Below are positions 1 through 9,477 of a DNA stretch of 43,222 nt, piece by piece; positions within the stretch are counted from its first letter, which is position 1; each line of letters begins with the position of its first letter. Source of the stretch: Branchiostoma floridae (lineage: Eukaryota; Chordata; Leptocardii; Amphioxiformes; Branchiostomatidae); contig NC_049980.1 of the NCBI RefSeq assembly GCF_000003815.2, positions 3,466,173 to 3,509,394 of the forward strand, read 5' to 3'. The position numbers and the translations under genes are program-made. Below the pieces are notes generated by a model. It saw nothing but the letters and a program-made list of their open reading frames with translations, searched no databases and had not been told where the DNA came from.

Positions 1-1
1 A

Positions 2-124
2 ATCCGCAACAGGCTCCACTTCGAGGAGCGCAACAAGGCTAAGGAGGAGAAGGAGATGCGCGCGTTTGAAGCTCTGCAGAAACAAGTCAAGTCGGGCCAG
101 AAGTTGATCGAAGAATCATCCTAA
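2..124 (+). CDS. Last coding exon of an unidentified charged protein (partial)
   Basis: An open frame enters from the left edge and gives 40 residues before TAA at 122-124. The peptide is highly charged and helical in character (FEERNKAKEEKEMRAFEAL, then QKQVKSGQKLIEESS at the C terminus), so it probably ends a coiled-coil. There is no in-frame start and codon use is GC-rich, as in the other real exons here. I do not recognise the family. The sequence turns AT-rich straight after the stop, as a 3' UTR would. A candidate polyadenylation signal AATAAA lies at 306-311. Confidence 0.6.
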   Translation: MRNRLHFEERNKAKEEKEMRAFEALQKQVKSGQKLIEESS

Positions 125-1176
125 ACAATTGATATCTCTCTGATGAAAGACATTGGTGGCCATGTTTTACCTTTGAAAAGAGTTTTTAAGTCGTCATCTT
201 TAATGTCAAGTTGTGTTCTAACAGTGAAATAGCAGATGGACACATTTCGACCAAATTCCTGCCCATCTACACTCAATATTTCAATGATAATCTACATTTG
301 TAGGAAATAAAGTACTCTTACTGGAAACTGCCAAATGATGTTCAGGTATTGTCTTCACTTGTGACATAAATGATTCATCTGACTGGCTGAAGCTGTTGAC
401 TGCCTTCCGAGATGAAAATAGCTGAAGGACAAGATTGAAACCAAACTGCATAATGTTTGTAGTTTTAGCTTTAGATAGAGCACTTTTTAAAAACATCTTT
501 GTCAAATGATAATTGCACAGTGATACATGTAGTTGCAAATTCTTCTTTCGTGTCATCACTGCACTTTTCTGCTCCAGTTGCAAATGACCAAATGGAATAG
601 AGAGTGAAAAATATATAAACTTATGTGTAAAAGTGTTTTAATTTATTTCTCAATTTCTCAGGTCAGTTTCGGTGCAATTTGTTTTGCCTTCAGTTGATTT
701 GTATTTTCTGAATGGCTAATATATTTTCCTTTTCTCATTTTCACAACCCTTTCTGCATTATTCTTTGTAACAGAATTATGGCCACAAAATACTTGTCTAG
801 TGTCTTCATTAATTTTAAAGTTTGATTTATTGTAAATACATGAGGTCTGATAGCATTTTGATTCTTTCTGTGAAGGGTAATTATTCTAGCTATGTTTGGC
901 CACACTTGTCGAATGGATTGTTTCATCACAGAGTGAACGGTGAGTGTGGAAGAGATTCAAACTACAAATGTAATTGAACTTCAGTATACTGAGCTGCCAC
1001 TGTATCACTGTTTCCTCTAATGAATTTGTAGTGAAACATTTCTCTCTTCGTAAGAGGCAAGTTAAAATTGTATTCGGCTGAATTTTCCTCAGTGGTTTTG
1101 AAATACATGTAATACCAAATATTGCTTTTTCCATTTTGTTTTTCTGCTACTTAGATAACTCATCCGCTTTTTGTAG
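125..1176. other. Probable 3' UTR and intergenic DNA, no gene seen
   Basis: AT-rich DNA after the stop codon of the left-edge gene, with AATAAA at 306-311. Open frames on both strands are short, low in complexity and show no recognisable domain. I searched it for the missing N-terminal exons of the 5'-nucleotidase (motifs such as TNDxH, GDxxxG, GNHE) and found none. Confidence 0.5.
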
Positions 1177-1179
1177 TTA

Positions 1180-1430
1180 GAGTGGCTCACGCAGAAAAGT
1201 AAGTGGCTCGCGCAGAAAAGTAAGTGGCTCACGCAGAAAAAAAGTAAGTGTGTTTTGCAAAAAAGTAAGTGGCTCACGCAGAAAAGTAAGTGGCTCACGC
1301 AGAAAAGTAAGTGGCTCGCGCAGAAAAGTAAGTGTCTTGAGCAGAAAAGTAAGTGTCTTGAGCAAAAAAGTAAGTGTCTTGAGCAAAAAAGTAAGTGTCT
1401 TGAGCAGAAATATAAGTGTGTTGCACATTG
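1180..1430 (+). repeat. 21-bp tandem repeat carrying GTAAGT in each unit
   Basis: About 11 to 12 copies of a 21-bp unit of the form AGAAAAGTAAGTGGCTCACGC, changing to a GTGTCTTGAGC variant in the right half. Because 21 is divisible by 3, several frames stay open on both strands. These frames are repeat artefacts, not genes. Ten units contain AAAGTAAGTG, a near-perfect 5' splice-site consensus on the + strand. Confidence 0.9.
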
Positions 1431-1684
1431 TTGCTATCGGCCACGGTACAATTCAATTCGAATAGTTGCGTGTCAGTTTGGTTGCGTTCACATTTTGCCA
1501 TCGTCCACAATATGATTTTGTAAGCATGTTCCCAGGAATTGAAATATGCGTTAGTGTACCAGTGCTATTGTATTTTTGCATCCGTTCTCTTTATCACAAA
1601 GCCGGTAAATCTTTACTAGACATCGTTAGATTGTATCTTGATAAGTAATAATGGAAAGTAACAAAATATTTCCAACACCTTTAG

Positions 1685-1786
1685 GTGATACTGTGTCGTT
1701 TACATCGGTGGTGACGTCAGTGCAGACTGAAGTGGACAGACTGACTCAGCAGGGGGTCAACAAAATCATCGCGCTTGGACACGCCG
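1685..1786 (+). CDS. NT5E: 5'-nucleotidase exon a (first one visible)
   Basis: Acceptor TTTAG before 1685, donor GTAGGT at 1787. It encodes the VDRLTQQGVNKIIALGHAG segment, aligning with the human EVDKL...IIALGHSG region that supplies a zinc-ligand histidine. It begins with two bases of a split codon, so at least one exon must precede it. Confidence 0.88.
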
Positions 1787-1853
1787 GTAGGTCCTGAGAT
1801 TCTGCTGTGCCAAAGAGAGAGAGAGAGCGAAAGAGAGAGGGAGGGAGGGAGGT

Positions 1854-1906
<53 letters not shown>

Positions 1907-4900
1907 CACAGAGAGATAGAGACAGGGAGAGACAGCGAGGCAGAGACAGAGAGAGGGAGACAGAGAGATACAGAGAGAGACAGAGACAGAGACAAAGAGA
2001 GACACACAGAGAGAGGCAGACTGATAACAGCAAACAAACAAAACAGCTGATGGATATGCAGGTAAACAGACCTGTCCTTGGCACTGATTCATACATAGTC
2101 GGGAACTCCTGACCTTGGTACTGACTTATATATAAGCAGACATGTACATGCCTCTCCTTGGTACCGATTTGAATATAGGCGGACAGGCCTGCCTTGGTAC
2201 TGACCCATATATAGGCGGATAGGCCTGTCCTTGGTACTGACCCATATATAGGCGGATAGGCCTGTCCTTGGTACTGACCCATATATAGGCGGACAGGCCT
2301 GTCCTTGGTACTGACCCATATATAGGCGGGCAGACCTGTCCTTGGTACTGACCCATATATAGGCGGACAGGCCTGTTCTTGGTACTGACCCGTATATAGG
2401 CGGGCAGACCTGTCCTTGGTACTGACCCATATATAGGCGGACAGGCCTGTCCTTGGTACTGACCCATATATAGGCGGACAGACCTGTCCTTGGTACTGAC
2501 CCATATATAGGCGGACAGACTTGTCCTTGGTACTGAATCATACCCATACATAGGCAGACAGGCCTGTCTATCATATTTAAGCAGATGTGCCTTTAAGGTA
2601 CTTTATTACGTCCTCGTGCTTGTTAGTTACGTTTTTCACTGCGTATGACCGTATGTACGTTTAATCACCATTCGTCTTGATGCACTAGCTAATGCATATC
2701 GTCGGCACCATGTAAAAGACAAAGTAATAAAAAAGACTATCAGAAGGGCTAGAAATGCCTAAAAGACGAGTCCATATAGATGTTAAAGGGGCATTCCACT
2801 CCAGAAGCGAGTGTTATTTTCTGATAGATGATATTTTTTGGGATACAAATGCACTCGACTTTTCGCAAAGTTACCTGATTTGTCTTTTAGACAATATTCT
2901 TTTCTAAATTAGAGCACCCCCATGCGGACCCGCTTCTAATGTACTGCGCCGTATATGAGTTCGCGACTTCCGTCACACCTTCTCGCTAACGGTAGTCGGG
3001 ATAAGCTTGACAAAGCAGTCAAGTGATAATCACACATGTATGGAAATACAAAAAAAAGTTTGAAGACTATATCATCTTGGGATGGGGATATTTGGCCACT
3101 TAACTATAAGGAGTTGAAAGTAGGTCAACGTAAAATGGCGGCGCCAAAACTGCTTGTGTGGCCGACGTTGGGCACAATTTCTCGCTAACGGTAGAACCGC
3201 TGAGCAAACGAAAGTGGTAGGGTGGCTATCGGACATTTAGGAAGGAACACACAAAGTTTGAAGCTCAGCGGTTCTTGGAATCCAGAGATGTGGTCACTTT
3301 TGTGGATCATTCTTCTCTAAAAAGGCTACTTTTATACATTAACAAATTACTACAGAATGACCCACAAACGTTCTAATGACGTTTGCGCACACACATACAG
3401 TCTACTCAAAAAGTGATCCTAAAACATCATAGTATCGAAATCTATACTAGTACTAACCGGTAACTGTTCCCATGATCAAAGCCACGTCCTCCCTCAGCAG
3501 CGCACAATGCATTGGAAGGGTCCTCAAGGGAATTCAAGAACTCGTTTGCTACAATGTTCCCTCTGCGTTTAAGCTTAAACTTGTGGTAAATTTGACCAAA
3601 CAAACTTGATTCAAACATAATTATTTATTCTCTGAGGAATAATAATACTAGTTTCTGGAGTGGAATGCCCCTTTAAGATGCACTCTCACTACACTTGTGT
3701 CAAGCTTGCGTCACTGCGGGGTTCGAAAGATACTGAACGAATTTCAGATATAAAGAACGAATTTTCTTTCTTTTTGTGTATCATGTCTTCTTCTAAGTCA
3801 TCTTTTACGTATCACGCAATATCTGAATTCTAAAAAAATCGGAGAAAATAACAAAACAGTGACGCAATGAACGAACCCCGCAGTGACGCAAGCTTGACGC
3901 AAGTGCAGTGAGATACCACCTTAACCATTCACATTTTGATATCTCTGCCCGCCACCAGGTATCCACGTGGACACGGAGGTGGCGTCACGTGTGCGGGGCG
4001 TGGACATCGTGGTGGGAGGGCACACCAACACTTTCCTCTACACAGGTCAGCTATAAAGGCAAACATGGCAAAATGAATAAAAAAGCGTATAGTCACTGAC
4101 CGAACCACAATCAGAATGGCGACGGCAAACATTCTATATACCACACGTTTTACCACGCTGTTGATGACGTCATCACCCAGTTTTGAGTTTTGATTGGCTG
4201 TCGTCCTTTTCTGAGTTTTGACCTGAGTTTTCATTAGCTAAAGGCGGAAGAAAAATTCTGAGTTTTGATAGGCTAAACTACCGGAAAAACGGCTACCGGA
4301 AACGGCTACAACAACAGTCTTTTCCCACTCCGGGGAAAGACTTAATAATATATAAAAATGCAACGAAACATATGTTACATGTATTAAGTATACACGTTTG
4401 AACTATCTACTTAACCGTTAGGCCCAATAATTCTTTTACTGAGAAAAGTTAAGAAGTTTGATACAGAATCATGACTAGTGGTCTTGAATATGAACTGTGC
4501 TGTGAAGTACATTTATTGGCGACGCCACAGGGGCTTAGCTTTTGAATGTAGCGCTGCGATCGTGTTAAAAGTAACAAAAACATCTATGCATTCTCAAAGG
4601 GCATTGTCGTTGCCATTTGTTGTCTTAGGACAAAACCAGAGAAGTCCTTGCTGCGACGAAATACGAAAGGAGTCGTTTTGAATGGACGGTTCATTTCCTA
4701 TTTTTTTTTTTTTAATTTGATCGACCAACCATCACAACGCATTCAACATTTGGTTTTGAATTTTGACCACTCATCACATTGCAACTGACGTCACAATTTT
4801 TACTCCAGGGCAAGCACCAAACATAGAGGACCCGGCTGGCGCTTACCCTGTTGTGATCCGTCCTGACCACGCCCCCTCGCGTCCCGTGTTGGTAGTGCAG

Positions 4901-7900
4901 GACTACGCCTTCGGGAAGTACCTGGGTTACCTCCGAGTGACGTTTGATGACGCAGGAGAGCTGATCCACTGGGATGGGAACCCGATCCTGTTAGACGATA
5001 CTGTTCCTAAGGGTAAGATCAGGTTCTGATGCTCGTTTTATAGACAAAAGAATAGCTACCAATCAAGAATTTAAAAAGAAGTTTGTAGGCCTGAAGTATT
5101 TGCTTTATGTTTGAACATCTCCCTGAGAGTTTCTATATATTGAGGGTACATTCAGATACAAACCCCAATATATATATATATTTGAAGCAGGGCATATATA
5201 TTTATATGCCCTGCTTCAAATACAAAGGCTACGACTGGTTCTAGCTCAGTTTGTAGCATACTGGCAAATTTGAAAGACATTCAGTACGGTGGCCCACAAC
5301 GACAACTTCGTCGTCTGTGGAAACACATTTTGTGAGCTGCGCGCAGGAAAATGTCGTAACTCACTGAATCAATGGTTTGTACAGACAGTGAAAGGTGTAG
5401 CTATAGGCCACGGTGATTCAGACGTTCTCTTCTGGTACAGACCCTGACGTCTTTGCGCTGGTGCAGACCCTAGAGGCCGGCCTGATCAACAAAACGTCAG
5501 AGAGTATCGGCAGCACGCACGTCTTACTGGATGGGAGCTGTCGCTTAGGGGAATGCAATCTGGGTACGTATACTGGAAGTGTACATGTTCGTCCAAAAGT
5601 CCAATATCAATTATCGTAAACTAACATATGTTATTACAGCGCAGAAATAGCATTGACACTGAATTAGTAGAATCGTATCTAATAAATTCGTTTCACACAC
5701 ATTACATGTCGATTGTTTTATGTTGATATCTGACGTCTCCCGCCTACGTTTACGTTGTCACATTTGATTTTTTGATCTTCACTTTTCATTTAACTGTATT
5801 GCAAACGTAATCCAGGCAGAATAGTCTGCAACTAAATGGTGTAACAGAAGTGGAGATCCAACTAAAATAAACGAACAAAGAAAGAAACAAATCTTGCGTC
5901 TGTTTCATATGACCTTAAACAAACAAAAAATGATTTGCGCAGATTCACATTTTGTTTAACATCAAATATCGCGATATTTCGAGCGATGTATCACGAGAAG
6001 AGCATTACTAGGGGTGACGTTATTGTTGAATGTCGCCATGTTTTTTTTGTCCCGTTACCAGGTAACCTGATCACAGACTCGATGCTGCACCAGAACAACA
6101 AACACCCGGACGAAGTCGGTTGGAACGACGTTGGCATCGCCATTCTAAACGCCGGCGGGATCCGGTCAACTATATCCCAAGGTGAAGATATTTACAGTTA
6201 CGCTAATTGTGTTTTAGGGGCTAGTCCATTCCCTGATCAGGGAATGGACAAGCAGATAAGTAGCTGACTGCAAACAGGAGACAAAAAACACGGAAGGCTG
6301 AGGATGGAACTAGGTGAAATGAGGTTTGTGGGTAAGTGGCTTTACAGAGAGGTCGTGGGTCAATGGTGACTGGAAGTTTGGTCTGTCACAATTGATTAGA
6401 ACGATGATGTTGACATATTGGGATTTCCTCACGGATCATTACCTTCGTGAAGCGGAGGTTTTGTCGCCATTTTATACTTTGTGTGTTTGTGATAGATCTT
6501 AGAGCACAGGAGACGATCCCTTAGAATAGATCAAGCTGTAATTACCCTCATTTGCATGACTTAAGAGACAGAGTGAAGTAATAGATTTACAGAATCTCTG
6601 GATATTTTCACGGAGGTTTGAAGACTCTTTGTGTGTTTGTTGATTTTATATTAAATATTTAGATTTAAAAAAATGAATATTTGCAGGTTCCGTCACTGTG
6701 GGAGACATTGTCGGAACGCTGCCCTTCCAAAACACCATCGACATCGTGGAGCTGCGCGGGGAGGACGTCATCCGGATGTTGGAGCACTCCGCCAGTGTGA
6801 TCGGCAATCCCAGGTTCCTCCAAGTTTCCGGTCAGTGGTTGAAAGATTACTTGTTAGGCCATATTTATTTGATCATGTGGATGGCATCCCCTAGATCTGG
6901 GAAATCTGGGAAATTACCTTCATTCAAACGTTTAATGGCATGGCCGGGCCCTAGATTATTATAACTTGCAGTTAAAATCAACACAGGACCCGGCGGCAAA
7001 AAAACGCAATGACCTCATAGCGAAAACACCGAGAGGTACCCCAATGGTATCCGTCAGTCCACCGGGACGAATTTGTGGCTTCAGAGCCCGGACGGGCTTA
7101 CACTCTCTCCGGGCACCGGTGTCAATGGGACTATACCGGGCTATGGATATCACCAGTAACGAGTTAAGAGGAGTGCGTAGAATCAATGTCCATTAGCTCT
7201 ACAGTTCAAGTAAAACTTTAGTAGCTGGTTGTTTCATAGATAGTTAGTCATCAAGAAGATGTATTTGTCTCAGCTGTTGTTATGTCCTCAAACGATGAGA
7301 GCTTTGCTGACAAAGTTCCATCCCTTTCCTGCAGGTCTCCGTGTCACCTATGACGAAGCCCAGCCGGTTGGACAGAGAGCGGTGAAGGTGGAAGCCCGCT
7401 GCAGCAAGGACTGTCTCGTACCGGAGTTTCGCCCGCTGAACGTGTCCGCTCTCTACAGGATCATCATGCCGACGTTTCTAGCGGACGGAGGGGACGGGTA
7501 CACCATGATAGCGGAGAACAAGACTGCGCACCACATACCAGGTGTGGTGTTAAGTATAACTGATGAGGTGTACATAGAAATTCAAATTCAGAACGAGTAG
7601 CCAATAGCAAAGAGATGTTTTTTTTTTAAAATGTAAATGCAGGTCGTTTTATCTGCAAACTAAGACAAAAATATGAAAGACATAAGCGTAGCTGTTTTTG
7701 CCTTGTCAAAAATAATCATTCTCGGATTACAGATTAGTAAATGTCAATATATGTGCGAATGTACTTGTAGCTATGATTATTATAACGTTGAAATGAAACA
7801 TAAAACGTAGTTTCATTGGAATGGTACGTACCAAAGTGCTGTATTTTCTCTTAGAAAAAAATATATATAGGGAAATAGAACTTGATGACGTCGTCCATAT

Positions 7901-9256
7901 GTTCCGATGATTATACATTAGGATCATTTCATGCCAAGTTACCAGTGCAACTATAGTTTATATATCGGAAAATGGAACGTTAAATTGCCTATGTAGCCAG
8001 TGAGAAGACCTAACTCCTTAGAATTGAAGCTCTAACTCCTTAGTCACCAGAAACTCACGTAGACCCCAAAGTGAAAAAAAGTAACTAAGAAAAGAGATGG
8101 AATTAAGTGGCTGTCAAAGTAATTCTTCTCATTGTGATACAATCCAACATTCGAAACGCACAAAAGTATCAAAAACGTGTTTTGCAATAAACATTGAAGA
8201 ACTCCCGTGTTGTTGACCTCCAGGTGATTTAGACACAGACATCCTGATAGAGTACATCGCTGCTCTCTCCCCGCTGTCTGTCGGACTGGAGGGGAGACTG
8301 CGGATCATCAACTCCTCCCAGACTCCGGCTGAGAACTGCAGGGACGTACCGACCTCCGCTTCTGGTCAGTTCTTATATAGTCTTGGTGATTAGTGTTGGG
8401 GATTGGGGTGTCTGTGTGGCGCAACGGCTAGAGCGTTGGAATCAGAATCAGTAGGAGCTGAGTTCGATAGTCGCCATGCCCCTGCCCCCATGACGGTGTA
8501 GTGACGCCCACCGAGCCTCGCGGCTAACCTGTCTAAAGGTGCCAAAAACACCTAAGGATTTGGTGCTGCCAGTGTGTCAACATCTGCACACTTGCCTTTA
8601 AGACCCGTGCATTTTTTTCTTGGTGATTAGTGCAAAACTGCTGAGATAATGGTTCATACATAAAATTTTGCATAAAATGTTTTACAGAACAATAAAAACT
8701 TGATAGGAACTTGATTTTACATGGTAACCGTTGCTAGGTAACCTTTTTTGCTTAGCAACTGGTATATTTGAGAGTTAATGTTTGCATATTTGCCCTAAAA
8801 TGGTGTGCAAGTGTTGTCATTACTTTATGTATGGGGGGAACTGGCGAGAAAGTGTTGTCAGCCATACTTAAATTTCAGCTCAGTGACGTTAAATTGGCCA
8901 AAAAATAGCTAGCAGGACAAGGGTTGATATCTGTTATCTCTAGATTTAAAAGATGACTCGGGGAGTAACTTGACTTCGTAAACTTTGTTATGGAGGTCTC
9001 CGGTCTCCACTGAGGAGAACTGCATGGCTTATTGAAGCTATACTGAAGTCTAGAGTATACGTTAGCTGGATTTAAATTGGTGATGTCTGGTCATTATATG
9101 ATATTACTGAGGTATTTCCTCTGAGGCAGTTCTTTGTGAAGGAAATATCACGCTGTTTTGTACCCCAGGCGTTTAGAGTTTTCTTTATTTCTTCATCTTT
9201 CAGTCACATCGCCTTCTGTAACCCACAATGGCGCAATGCGTACTCGTCCGGAAGGT

Positions 9257-9323
<67 letters not shown>

Positions 9324-9332
9324 TAGTATATC

Positions 9333-9369
<37 letters not shown>

Positions 9370-9435
9370 ACACACACACACACACACAAACACACACATA
9401 TACTCTCTCTCTCTCTCTCTCTCTCTCTATACTAG

Positions 9436-9477
<42 letters not shown>

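Noticed and set aside
1746-2574. Long minus-strand frames of up to 252 codons
   Set aside because: They run through a 37-bp minisatellite and a (GA)n tract. The repeated YGSVPRTGL-type peptide is a by-product of the array, with no start context, splice sites or domain.
6966-7196. Open frame between nucleotidase exons f and g as an extra exon
   Set aside because: Human CD73 continues directly from FLQV to the next segment, and exons f and g join in phase. The frame lacks suitable flanking splice sites with phase 1-1 and has no similarity to the family.
8400-8475. Functional tRNA gene
   Set aside because: A and B boxes are present but no acceptor stem closes. The element has target duplications and a non-tRNA body, so it is a SINE.
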